The notes beneath the pieces were generated by a model. The model ran no database searches. It saw only the letters and a program-made list of their open reading frames with translations, and was not told the origin of the DNA. The position numbers were made by a program, and so were the translations under genes. This document shows positions 1 to 6,907 of a stretch of DNA of 46,502 bases, in pieces (position 1 is the stretch's first letter; the number at the start of each line of letters is the position of its first letter). Source of the stretch: Clostridia bacterium (lineage in GTDB: Bacteria; Bacillota; Clostridia; Christensenellales; UBA1242); the NCBI GenBank assembly GCA_017936585.1, contig JAGBFI010000038.1:1-46502 (forward strand), given 5' to 3'.

Positions 1-45
1 ACGCCTCAAGCGTTCGTACTGAGCCATGATCAAACTATAATGTTA
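1..45 (-). rRNA. rrs: 16S ribosomal RNA, 5' end only
   Basis: Read on the minus strand, positions 36 to 17 give the nearly universal 16S start AGTTTGATCATGGCTCAG, followed by a version of the GACGAACGCTGGCGGCGT segment (here TACGAACGCTTGAGGCGT). Aligning to E. coli numbering puts the mature 5' end near position 45. The gene continues out of the window to the left. Only the first 45 or so bases are present, so it gives little taxonomic information. The segment after GGCTCAG differs at several positions from the usual Firmicute sequence. Confidence 0.93.
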
Positions 46-168
46 AACTTTGTTCATCTGTTCCCAGATGTATAGGTTAATATTAGTTCGCAGTTTACAC
101 TTACTGCATTTTTGTTTTCCTGAACTCAATAACTTACATTGACTTTTTGTAAAAGTTGTTTGATTCTT

Positions 169-198
169 AATATATATAACTTATTATTTAATTGTCAT
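169..198 (-). promoter_or_regulatory. Candidate 16S rRNA promoter P2
   Basis: On the minus strand an ATGACA -35 box (193-198) and a TATATT -10 box (169-174) are separated by 18 bases. Each box matches the sigma-70 consensus at five of six positions. The site points toward the 16S gene and would leave a leader of roughly 115 bases. It sits downstream of the stronger candidate P1, which would fit the common tandem-promoter layout of rRNA operons. This is a pattern match only. Confidence 0.4.
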
Positions 199-231
199 TG
201 TTCTCGTCGCCTTTCTGAGTGCGACATTGAC

Positions 232-261
232 ATTTTACACTATTAGCAAAACCTTTGTCAA
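232..261 (-). promoter_or_regulatory. Candidate 16S rRNA promoter P1
   Basis: On the minus strand a perfect TTGACA -35 box (256-261) and a TAAAAT -10 box (232-237) are separated by 18 bases, directed toward the 16S gene. Transcription from here would give a leader of about 180 bases, containing a small CATCT/AGATG hairpin at 55-70. The 467 bases between the 16S gene and the DUF1540 gene (46-512) otherwise show no supportable gene. The plus-strand open frames there are low-complexity and lack family resemblance. Confidence 0.5.
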
Positions 262-512
262 CAGTTTTTCAAAAATTTTTCACAAATTTCAAACTTTTTT
301 TTGCTTTTTTTGCATTTTCCTCCGTACCACGATACCAGGTGTGTCACGTTTTTCAAAAATTCTCCTTCAAAAACTCATGCTTAAAACATATTTTTGTTTT
401 CTTTCAACAAATTTTTCGGAGAATTTTACCCCCTCCTCTCTTACCTATTATATATTGGGAAAACTTTGTATGGGAAGATTCTCGAAACTCACACATTGCA
501 TCAAAATCAAAA

Positions 513-824
513 TTATTTTCTCAAAAACGTCACACAAAGAGGCTGCTCTTTGATGTCATTGAGAGTTATTCCATTCGCAACACACTTTCCATTGCAGTTG
601 AACAAACAGTGCGCATTGCAATCAATCACAATTGTTGAGGCAGACCTTTGAAGAGCATACTTTGGCGGATTCTCTGTGAATATTCTCTTAGTTTTGTCTT
701 CAACGGGCCTGTTTGAATCCTCATATTTTTCGCACTCCAAATTTTTCTTAATCAAAATTTCCTTTGCCTTGCATGTGTAACAATCGTTAAACTTACACCC
801 AGTCTTTCTGCAACGAATATCCAT
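513..824 (-). CDS. DUF1540-type cysteine-rich protein with two cysteine modules
   Basis: This is a small protein of about 103 residues with no membrane segment or signal peptide. The C-terminal half matches the DUF1540 pattern, with cysteines spaced C-x3-C-x3-C-x3-C and then a later cysteine followed by a TF motif. The N-terminal half has a similar run (IRC, GC, DC, TC, then EC), so the protein looks like two related cysteine modules in tandem. Such spacing suggests metal binding, but the function of the family is not established. I chose the ATG at 824 because GGAGGGAG lies just upstream of it. An ATG at 839 in the same frame is possible but has no clear ribosome binding site. It is transcribed divergently from rplI. 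Confidence 0.75.
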   Translation of the reverse strand: MDIRCRKTGCKFNDCYTCKAKEILIKKNLECEKYEDSNRPVEDKTKRIFTENPPKYALQRSASTIVIDCNAHCLFNCNGKCVANGITLNDIKEQPLCVTFLRK

Positions 825-864
825 TCTCCCTCCAAACATCTTTTGAAGTATTCTTTCCCTTTTC

Positions 865-894
865 TTGACAAAACAAACCTCAATGTTGTAAACT
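865..894 (+). promoter_or_regulatory. Promoter of rplI
   Basis: A perfect TTGACA -35 box (865-870) and a TAAACT -10 box (889-894) with an 18-base spacer lie just ahead of rplI. The predicted start of transcription leaves a leader of about 14 bases that still includes the AGAGGTG ribosome binding site at 904-910. This is a sequence match only. Confidence 0.55.
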
Positions 895-914
895 CTCTTT
901 CAAAGAGGTGAAAT

Positions 915-1358
915 ATGAAAGTTGTACTACTTAAAGATGTCAAAGGAACAGGCAAAAAAGGCGAAATCAAAGAGGTTGCAGACGGATTTGCAAAAAACTT
1001 TCTTTTCAAAAACGGATTTGCACGTCTTGCCGACAACTCAGCTTTGAGCGAAAACAAAATTCAAAAGGATGCTCAAGCGTATCATAAACAACAAGAAATC
1101 TTGGCTGCAAAAGAGCTTGCAAAGCGCCTTGAAGACAAAACAGTGTCAGTGAAAATCAAGTGCGGCGAAAACGGCAAAACATTTGGCTCAATTTCAAGCA
1201 AAGAAATTGCTGACGAACTTGAAAAGCTTGACATCAAGCTTGACAAAAAGAAAATTGAACTTAAAGAAAACATCAAGACAACGGGGCTTTACTGTGTTGT
1301 TGCAAGAATCTATCCCGAAATCACAGCAAAGTTCAACGTGAATGTTGAAGCGTTGTGA
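915..1358 (+). CDS. rplI: 50S ribosomal protein L9
   Basis: This is ribosomal protein L9, a 147-residue component of the large subunit that binds 23S rRNA and helps hold the reading frame. The N-terminal domain carries the family signature ([17 protein letters not shown], then [10 protein letters not shown] and a GFA segment). A long connecting helix leads to the C-terminal rRNA-binding domain containing GKTFGS. The length is normal for the family. The ATG at 915 is preceded by AGAGGTG at a good distance. In many Firmicutes rplI is directly followed by dnaB. Here it is followed by a terminator, and dnaB lies about 43 kb away on the other strand. Confidence 0.97.
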   Translation: MKVVLLKDVKGTGKKGEIKEVADGFAKNFLFKNGFARLADNSALSENKIQKDAQAYHKQQEILAAKELAKRLEDKTVSVKIKCGENGKTFGSISSKEIADELEKLDIKLDKKKIELKENIKTTGLYCVVARIYPEITAKFNVNVEAL

Positions 1359-1450
1359 TTGTTATGCTGAGAAGGGAAATTTGTGAATTATACTAATTTC
1401 CATCCAACAACTTTTCATTGCAAAGTTTGAAACAATATTTTATCACAATG

Positions 1451-1485
1451 AAAAAACACCATGGCATGCGGTATTTTCTTTTTTT
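1451..1485 (+). terminator. Likely bidirectional terminator between rplI and the rsmA operon
   Basis: An imperfect hairpin at 1452-1475 (AAAACACC pairing with GGTATTTT, with a central GCATGC) is followed on the plus strand by a long T-rich run and preceded by six A residues. It can therefore end transcription from either side. It lies between the convergent genes rplI and the small open frame at 1514-1699. Confidence 0.5.
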
Positions 1486-1513
1486 TCTTTTATTTTTTCT
1501 CGTTTGCAAAGAT

Positions 1514-1699
1514 TTATTTCTTGCAATCATATTTTCTTTTGTTTTCGTTACACTTCACGCTTATGAGTGTGGAAATCGAGCATAAAACCTGATTGATCAA
1601 ACATCTTAGGTCTTCAAGTTCCTCCATGCACAGACCATTTGCAAGCTCCATTGCAATGGAAGTCGCCAACAGCACCAATTCTTCATCTTTTCGCGCCAT
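1514..1699 (-). CDS. Small DUF6774-like protein
   Basis: This 61-residue protein has a helical pattern (ELVLLATSIAMELANGL, then a segment beginning EELEDL and ending with LIS) that resembles small Firmicute proteins of the DUF6774 group. Their function is unknown. The basic C-terminal tail ends KYDCKK. The frame begins 36 bases after the rsmA stop, so it is probably the last gene of the tatD-rsmA operon. No convincing Shine-Dalgarno sequence precedes the ATG, which is only preceded by A-rich sequence. The family match is from memory of the pattern, so confidence is moderate. Confidence 0.55.
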   Translation of the reverse strand: MARKDEELVLLATSIAMELANGLCMEELEDLRCLINQVLCSISTLISVKCNENKRKYDCKK

Positions 1700-1734
1700 T
1701 TTATTATATATTCTTTTGCGAAGGTTCGATGTTC

Positions 1735-2508
1735 CTATTTCAACTTTTCAAACATCTCAACAAATTCTTCCAACGACAAGCTTTCCGCCCTGCGTTGCAA
1801 AGTTTTTTCGTCAAACACAGTTTTCAATTTGTCTTTTCCATAGGGAGCAAGATTATTGAGCAATGTTTTCCTGCGCATTGAAAAACAGGTTTTCACAAAT
1901 TTTGAAAATTCTTGTTTGTTTATTTGTGGATATTTCTCCTCCAGCTTGATCGACAGAAGCGCAGAATCCACATTTGGTGCTGGATGAAACATCTGTCGAT
2001 TGATTATTCTTGTGATTTGAGGCTTTCCATAGAAATTCACCATCACGGTCAAAATGCCATATTCCTTGCTTCCCACTTTGGCACAGACACGCTCTGCCAC
2101 CTCTTTTTGAACCATGATTGTCAAACAGTCCAACCTCTCACTGTTTTCAAGCAACTTGAAAATGATTGGTGTTGTGATGTAATACGGTAAATTTGCCACA
2201 ACCTTATATTTTCCGTCAAACTTGCTTTCGACATCCTTGATGTCCGCATCCATAAAATCCCCAAAAACAAACTCAACATTTTCAAGTTTCAGACTGTTTA
2301 AGTGGTCAATCAAATCTTTGTCAATTTCAAAAGAAACTACCTTTTTTGCTTTCTCGCTCAGCACCTGAGTCAAACTGCCCGCCCCAGCACCAATTTCCAA
2401 AACTTCGTCATTCTGGTCAACACCGGCATCGGCTGAGATTGCGTTCAGCAAATTTTTGTCGCTGATGAAATTCTGCCCAAACTTTTTCTTAAAAACAAAA
2501 TCAATCAT
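1735..2508 (-). CDS. rsmA: 16S rRNA (adenine(1518)-N6/adenine(1519)-N6)-dimethyltransferase
   Basis: RsmA (KsgA) transfers four methyl groups from S-adenosylmethionine to two adjacent adenines near the 3' end of 16S rRNA during late 30S assembly. The 257-residue length is normal. Visible motifs in order are FGQNFISD near the N-terminus, the SAM-binding EIGAGAGSLT near residue 41, and the catalytic NLPYYITTP near residue 105. A C-terminal helical region contains MRRKTLLNNL. The start codon overlaps the tatD stop by four bases (ATGA), showing translational coupling. The tatD-rsmA order is common in Bacillota. Confidence 0.97.
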   Translation of the reverse strand: MIDFVFKKKFGQNFISDKNLLNAISADAGVDQNDEVLEIGAGAGSLTQVLSEKAKKVVSFEIDKDLIDHLNSLKLENVEFVFGDFMDADIKDVESKFDGKYKVVANLPYYITTPIIFKLLENSERLDCLTIMVQKEVAERVCAKVGSKEYGILTVMVNFYGKPQITRIINRQMFHPAPNVDSALLSIKLEEKYPQINKQEFSKFVKTCFSMRRKTLLNNLAPYGKDKLKTVFDEKTLQRRAESLSLEEFVEMFEKLK

Positions 2509-3290
2509 ATCCCAAACATCCTTTTCGCGTTTTCGGTTGTCTTGCTTGCGACTTCTTCGATCGAAAGACCTTTAATTTTTGCAATTAAGTCCGCAACATA
2601 AACCACATTTCTTGGCTCATTTCTCCTCCCTCGGAAAGGCTCTGGGCTGAGATATGGACAGTCCGTCTCCAGCATGATTTTCTCAATTGGAAGCTCTTTT
2701 ATGACTGCTTGAACATTTCTTGCATTTTTGAACGTTGAAACGCCGCCAAAGGAAAACGAAAAACCCAACCTCATCAAAATTCTTGCACTTTCAACGCTTC
2801 CGCCATAACAGTGCAACAGACTTTCTTTTTTCAATGGATTATTTTTCAATATTTCAATCGTGTCCCCCATTGCATCTCGACAGTGCACAACAACAGGCAA
2901 ATCCAATCTGTTTGCAATTTCAATTTGGCTGACAAAAAGTTCTTTTTGTCTTTGTTTGTTGCTTGAAACCTCTTCTTTTGTCAAGCCGTCAAAATAGTGA
3001 TAGTCAAGCCCAATTTCTCCAATTGCAACAACCTTCTTTCCCTTTGCAAGTTTTTCAATCTTGGCAAGGTCACCTTCTTCAAATTTATCCACATCTTGAG
3101 GATGAATGCCAACTGTCGCAAAAACACTTTCAAATTTTTCTGACAACTCAACACAAGTTTTTGATGTCGAAAAACAACAGCCAGCTGAGATTATGGCAAC
3201 TCCGTCCTCAACCGCTCTGGCAACAACCTTCGGCAAATCTTTTTCAAATTGCTCATCTACAAGATGAGCGTGAACATCAATCATTTTCAT
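2505..3290 (-). CDS. tatD: TatD family metal-dependent hydrolase/DNase
   Basis: TatD-family enzymes are TIM-barrel metallohydrolases with nuclease activity linked to DNA repair or quality control. The 261 residues show the expected metal ligands: IDVHAHL at the N-terminus, GEIGLDYHY near residue 95, PVVVHCRDA near 132, LLHCYGG near 158, and the late ETDCPYLSP near 209. Length is normal. The start is of interest. A sigma-70-type promoter ends six bases before the ATG at 3290, predicting a leaderless mRNA. A second in-frame ATG at 3284 has an AGGA six bases upstream and is the alternative if transcription starts further upstream. The gene overlaps rsmA by four bases. Confidence 0.95.
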   Translation of the reverse strand: MKMIDVHAHLVDEQFEKDLPKVVARAVEDGVAIISAGCCFSTSKTCVELSEKFESVFATVGIHPQDVDKFEEGDLAKIEKLAKGKKVVAIGEIGLDYHYFDGLTKEEVSSNKQRQKELFVSQIEIANRLDLPVVVHCRDAMGDTIEILKNNPLKKESLLHCYGGSVESARILMRLGFSFSFGGVSTFKNARNVQAVIKELPIEKIMLETDCPYLSPEPFRGRRNEPRNVVYVADLIAKIKGLSIEEVASKTTENAKRMFGI

Positions 3291-3296
3291 TCCTAA

Positions 3297-3325
3297 AGTT
3301 TAGCAAAAATTTTGTCACAAGTCAA
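3297..3325 (-). promoter_or_regulatory. tatD promoter, predicted leaderless
   Basis: On the minus strand TTGACT (3320-3325) and TAAACT (3297-3302) are separated by 17 bases. The -10 box is followed by exactly six bases and then the ATG at 3290, so the usual start of transcription, seven bases after the -10 box, would be the A of the start codon. The rest of the 193-base gap up to spmA (3291-3483) holds several TTTTCGC repeats but no gene. Confidence 0.6.
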
Positions 3326-3483
3326 TCATCCACCAAATAATAGGCTCAGAAATTCAGTTTTCGCTTGCTGTTTTGTCACATTTTTGCAACTGGAGAATCT
3401 TAATATCAATATTTTCGCATAGTCGCAAAAGCACAACCTATATAAAATTCATTTTTTCGCAAATTTTCGCATAGAAATGAGAT

Positions 3484-4062
3484 ATGAACATCTTTTGGCT
3501 TATGATGATGCTTGCAAGCATTTTCGTTTTGTTAATAACAAGCCCCGGCGCAGTGCTAAGCTCAATGATTTCCGCCTCAACTGACGCCCTAAGTTTATGC
3601 ATTGAACTTTGTGCAGTCTATTGCGTGTGGCTTGGAATTGTTGAACTTGTCGAAGCCAGCGGACTTGGCGAAAAACTGGCAAAGTTCTTAAGCCCTGTAA
3701 TCAAGAAAATCTTTAAAGTGGAAGACAAAACAACACAAAAACTTATCGCAATGAATATCTCCGCAAACATGCTTGGAATTGGAAACGCCTCAACCCCCAT
3801 GGGCATCAAAGCCATGCAAGCACTCGATGACGGCTCCGGCAAGGCAAACTTTGCAATGATTATGTTGATTGTCATCAATGCAACCTCCATCCAACTGCTT
3901 CCAACAACAGTGATTGGACTTCGTGCGAGCGCGGGGGCTGCAACCCCTGCTGACATAATTTTGCCAACACTTATCGTCACCTTTGCCACAACCGCACTTG
4001 GGATTTTCCTTGTGCATTCAATCAACAAAATCATCTCTCGCAAAAAGAGGAAAAATCAATGA
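3484..4062 (+). CDS. spmA: Spore maturation protein A
   Basis: SpmA is a nucleoside-recognition (Gate) domain membrane protein which, with SpmB, is needed for spore core dehydration in Bacillus. The 192 residues contain several hydrophobic segments and the family-typical region MNISANMLGIGNASTPMGIK near residue 90, followed by MLIVINATSIQLLPTTVIGLR near residue 125. It ends in a basic tail. Length is normal. The gene overlaps spmB by four bases. No strong Shine-Dalgarno sequence precedes the ATG, and the promoter is unclear: a TATATAAAA stretch lies at 3440-3447. Its presence suggests sporulation ability, though spmAB also occur in some non-sporulating lineages. Confidence 0.94.
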   Translation: MNIFWLMMMLASIFVLLITSPGAVLSSMISASTDALSLCIELCAVYCVWLGIVELVEASGLGEKLAKFLSPVIKKIFKVEDKTTQKLIAMNISANMLGIGNASTPMGIKAMQALDDGSGKANFAMIMLIVINATSIQLLPTTVIGLRASAGAATPADIILPTLIVTFATTALGIFLVHSINKIISRKKRKNQ

Positions 4063-4565
4063 GCGAATACATCCTTCCTGTGCTTTTTGTACTGCTGTTC
4101 ATTTATTGCATCTACAAACGTATCAACACTTACGACCACTTTGTCAAAGGCGCCAGGGGGGCAATCAAACTTGTGGTGGAAATTTTTCCTTTCATTGCTT
4201 CAATCTTGATTGCTGTGGCACTTTTACGCGTAAGCGGAATCACTGATTTTCTCGCAAATTTACTCTCACCGATTTTTGGACTTCTTGGCATCCCGACCGA
4301 ACTTTGCGAATTGGTGCTGCTTCGTCCCTTCACCGGCAGCGGCAGCTATGGAATTTTGGAGAGCATTTTCACAACATATGGCGCAGACAGCTACATCTCA
4401 CGCTGTGCATGTGTAATTATGGGGTGCAGCGAAACAATTTTCTATGTCGCCACCGTTTACATCTCACAGACGAAAGTAAAAAAACTGCTCTACGCCATCC
4501 CCGTTGCACTGTTTTGTTCACTTGTTGGAACAATTCTCGCCTGTCTTATTTGTAAAGTGATGTAA
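4059..4565 (+). CDS. spmB: Spore maturation protein B
   Basis: SpmB is the partner of SpmA, also a Gate-domain membrane protein. The 168 residues have about five hydrophobic segments. Family signatures visible are YDHFVKGARGAIKLVVEIFPF near residue 25, the LLRPFTGSGSYGIL region near 87 and CACVIMGCSETIFYVATVY near 117. The start ATG overlaps the spmA stop (ATGA), so the two are translationally coupled. The pair forms a two-gene plus-strand operon ending in a hairpin terminator immediately after the stop codon. Confidence 0.95.
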   Translation: MSEYILPVLFVLLFIYCIYKRINTYDHFVKGARGAIKLVVEIFPFIASILIAVALLRVSGITDFLANLLSPIFGLLGIPTELCELVLLRPFTGSGSYGILESIFTTYGADSYISRCACVIMGCSETIFYVATVYISQTKVKKLLYAIPVALFCSLVGTILACLICKVM

Positions 4566-4590
4566 AAAAACACAACGTGTTAATTTTTTC
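4564..4590 (+). terminator. Terminator after spmB
   Basis: Immediately after the spmB stop, AACAC (4569-4573) pairs with GTGTT (4577-4581) around a three-base loop, flanked by a run of A on the left and six T on the right. The G+C content of the stem is low, as in other terminators of this window. The flanking A-run would also allow function in the reverse direction. Confidence 0.5.
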
Positions 4591-4672
4591 ATTAATTTTC
4601 AAAATAAGAACAAAAAAAATTACAAATCCTACATCCAACGAACAAAAATAAATATTGTGAAAAGCCGAAAAG

Positions 4673-4702
4673 AGAAAAAAAAGAACGATTATTTTCGCTC
4701 TT
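4673..4702 (-). terminator. Terminator after the SHOCT-domain gene
   Basis: Read on the minus strand, AAGAGCGA (4702-4695) pairs with TCGTTCTT (4688-4681), with one G-T wobble and a six-base loop, and is followed by a run of eight T. It lies just downstream of the stop codon of the SHOCT-domain protein and faces the spmB terminator, so the convergent genes are each closed off. Confidence 0.6.
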
Positions 4703-4713
4703 TTCTTTGTTGA

Positions 4714-5313
4714 TTATAACTCTGCTTTATCAAGTACTTTTGCTTTCAGCTTTTCGTATTCTTCTTCAGAAATAATGCCCTGTTCTTTCATTGCTTTAGC
4801 CTCTGCTAGTTGTTTTCTAAGATGTTCAATTTCGGCATCTGCTTTTATACCCCCCTGAACTGAAGTTTCTTCTGAAATTTTTGTATCTTCAGTTTTTGCG
4901 GATTGTTGAAAAACTTTTGCCGCTTTTTTGTTTCTGCAAACGTCAATCATGATAAATACCCCGCACATTGCATATGTCAACGCCGTGACAATAGAATAGT
5001 AGTTTCCTATGCAAACATCGATAATGCCGAGCAAAACGACAAAACACATAAAAACAATCAATGTGACAGAAACTCCAATTTTTTTGTTGTAAGCTTCAAC
5101 TGAAGCATTCCACTTTCCAATCAACACTGCCGAAAGGACGAGTATTGTCGTCACAAACAGAATGTCCATAAGAAAAATCGCTGAAACAATTGTAAAACCA
5201 AGCCACCCTGTAAAAAGATATAAATAAAAACCATAAAAACCAATCGCAACTATTGAAAAAACAATACTCACAATTGTTGCAATCAATGTCAATGGTCTGT
5301 TCTTCTCTTCCAT
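4714..5313 (-). CDS. Membrane protein with C-terminal SHOCT domain
   Basis: This protein of about 199 residues has four hydrophobic segments in the first 120 residues (roughly residues 8-30, 36-62, 79-99 and 105-122), then a polar linker and a C-terminal SHOCT-type module (QLAEAKAMKEQGIISEEEY, then KLKAKVL). SHOCT is a short helical domain found at the ends of many otherwise unrelated bacterial proteins and is thought to mediate oligomerisation. The function of this protein is unknown. The ATG at 5313 was chosen because the strong GGGAGGGGG sequence lies directly before it. It follows trmN6 but appears to have its own promoter. Confidence 0.78.
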   Translation of the reverse strand: MEEKNRPLTLIATIVSIVFSIVAIGFYGFYLYLFTGWLGFTIVSAIFLMDILFVTTILVLSAVLIGKWNASVEAYNKKIGVSVTLIVFMCFVVLLGIIDVCIGNYYSIVTALTYAMCGVFIMIDVCRNKKAAKVFQQSAKTEDTKISEETSVQGGIKADAEIEHLRKQLAEAKAMKEQGIISEEEYEKLKAKVLDKAEL

Positions 5314-5345
5314 ACCCCCTCCCAAAAATTAAATCTTTCTTATTT

Positions 5346-5374
5346 AGAATAACATATCTATTCTTTCGTTGCAA
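5346..5374 (-). promoter_or_regulatory. Candidate promoter of the SHOCT-domain gene
   Basis: On the minus strand TTGCAA (5369-5374) and TATTCT (5346-5351) are separated by 17 bases, with a TG one base before the -10 box (extended -10). It overlaps the 3' end of trmN6. It would give a leader of about 26 bases that includes the strong ribosome binding site. Confidence 0.35.
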
Positions 5375-6089
5375 CATATTTTGTGTGTAAGCTTTCCAAA
5401 TATTTTCCATCTTCTTCATTTGTAACAAGGTTTGGGAAAACTTTCACGCCGTTTTTTCCGCCTTTTACAGCTTTGATTACAACAAGCTTCACCTCTCCTT
5501 TTCCATTTTCGGTGAAAAACATCTCTTTCACAGCAAGCCCGTTTTGTTGGCAAGTTGAAATCAATTCACAAGAACGCTCAGCACTGTAGCAACAATAAAA
5601 ACTGCCGCCATCTTTGAGCATCTTTTTTGCACAAGTCACAAGTTCTGCACAAGAAAGTTTTGTCTCTTCTTTTGCAATCTTTTTGACTTCGTTTTGTTTG
5701 AAATTCGTTTCCCTAAAATAGGGTGGATTTGAAAAAACAACATCAATTGAGGCATTCTTCACATGTTTTGCGTGATTTTTTGCATCGTCTTTAACAATTT
5801 CAATTTTTTCTTGCAAACAGTTGAGCAAGACATTTTTCTCACACAGCTGTTGCATTGACTCCTGAATTTCAAACGCATATATCTTTTTCAGATTCTTTTT
5901 CGCCTGCAAAAGGATGGAAATCACTCCGCTTCCCGCGCCAATTTCCACAAGGACATCTTTCGGCTTGCAATCAATGAAATTTGCCAAAATCACACTGTCA
6001 GATGTGAATGTGTAAAGATTTTTGTTCTGCACAATCTTCAGCCCTTGACATTGCAAATCTTCCAAACGTTCGCTCACTTCAAGTTTCAT
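5358..6089 (-). CDS. trmN6: tRNA1(Val) (adenine(37)-N6)-methyltransferase
   Basis: This SAM-dependent methyltransferase belongs to the YfiC/YabB family, which modifies A37 of tRNA-Val. The 243 residues show a SAM-binding motif (VEIGAGSGVISILLQ near residue 48) and the N6-adenine catalytic motif SNPPYF near residue 119, followed by a short family-typical C-terminal region. Upstream it carries an N-terminal strand reading YTFTSDSVILANF, typical of this group. It overlaps ricT by four bases and is third in a holB-ricT-trmN6 operon, the same order as holB-yaaT-(yabA)-yabB in Bacillus. yabA is missing here. The exact tRNA substrate in this organism is inferred. Confidence 0.9.
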   Translation of the reverse strand: MKLEVSERLEDLQCQGLKIVQNKNLYTFTSDSVILANFIDCKPKDVLVEIGAGSGVISILLQAKKNLKKIYAFEIQESMQQLCEKNVLLNCLQEKIEIVKDDAKNHAKHVKNASIDVVFSNPPYFRETNFKQNEVKKIAKEETKLSCAELVTCAKKMLKDGGSFYCCYSAERSCELISTCQQNGLAVKEMFFTENGKGEVKLVVIKAVKGGKNGVKVFPNLVTNEEDGKYLESLHTKYVATKE

Positions 6090-6907
6090 CTTTCTTCCTT
6101 TTGAAACTTCACTGTTTCAAGTGGATAAGTTTTGATTTCGACGTCGTCTCCATTGACAAATTTCACGTCAACTTCTTTTTTGAGAAGATTGTTGTAAACA
6201 ACCGTGCCTTTTCCATCCTTTGTTGAAACTTGCGTTCCAACTTTTGGCATCATTTTGATGGCTTCTTGATAAGTTGAATTTTCATATGCAATGCAGCACA
6301 TCAATTTCCCGCACTGCCCGCTTATGCTTGCAGGATTGAGTGACAAGTTTTGATTTTTTGCCATTTTCATTGAAACATGGTCAAACTCTCCCATGTTTTG
6401 AACACAGCAACAGATTTTTCCACAAGGACCAAAGCCGCCCAACATTCTCACAGCATCACGGCTGCCGATTTGTCTGAGTTCCACGCGCTTTTTAAGCGCT
6501 TCTGCAAGCTTTTTGACAAGTTCTCTGAAATCCACCCTATTTTCCGCCGTGAAGTTGATGATGTATCTTGAATTGTCATAACTTGCTTCCACTTTGACAA
6601 TCTTCATTTCAAGACCAAACTCTTTCACAAGTTTTTTGACTGTTGGGGCAAGTTTTTCAGCCTCTTTGTCAAATTTTTCTGCCTTCTCAACCATGTTTTT
6701 GCTTGCTTTTTCCAACACATTCTTGAGCGGAGAAGCCAGGGTGCTTGGGTCAATTTTTTCTTTTTCCTTAATCACAACCCCAAGGTCTGCACCTTTTTCT
6801 GTTTCAACAAGCACATAGTCCCCCTGCTTCAGTTCCAGCCCATTTGGCGAAAATGAATATATATGATTGCTATTTTTAAATTTCACGCCAACCACTTCTA
6901 TTTGCAT
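6086..6907 (-). CDS. ricT: PSP1-domain regulator RicT (YaaT)
   Basis: RicT is the PSP1-domain member of the Ric complex. In Bacillus that complex binds iron-sulfur clusters, guides RNase Y cleavage of certain mRNAs and influences sporulation, competence and biofilm formation. The 273 residues contain the characteristic cysteine cluster near residues 165-175 (FGPCGKICCC) and a second one near 205-212 (GQCGKLMCC), both typical of YaaT. The N-terminus begins with a short beta-rich segment. It overlaps holB by ten bases and trmN6 by four, indicating one tightly coupled operon. Partners RicA and RicF are not in this window. Confidence 0.93.
   Translation of the reverse strand: MQIEVVGVKFKNSNHIYSFSPNGLELKQGDYVLVETEKGADLGVVIKEKEKIDPSTLASPLKNVLEKASKNMVEKAEKFDKEAEKLAPTVKKLVKEFGLEMKIVKVEASYDNSRYIINFTAENRVDFRELVKKLAEALKKRVELRQIGSRDAVRMLGGFGPCGKICCCVQNMGEFDHVSMKMAKNQNLSLNPASISGQCGKLMCCIAYENSTYQEAIKMMPKVGTQVSTKDGKGTVVYNNLLKKEVDVKFVNGDDVEIKTYPLETVKFQKEER

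Noticed and set aside
227..651. Overlapping plus-strand open frames of 85-127 residues between the rRNA gene and rplI
   Set aside because: They are phenylalanine-rich, low-complexity, lack a ribosome binding site and overlap each other and the DUF1540 gene on the opposite strand.
3411..3483. Sigma-E or sigma-G type sporulation promoter for spmA
   Set aside because: GCATA and CTATATA occur about 16 bases apart, but the -10 does not match either consensus well enough to claim.
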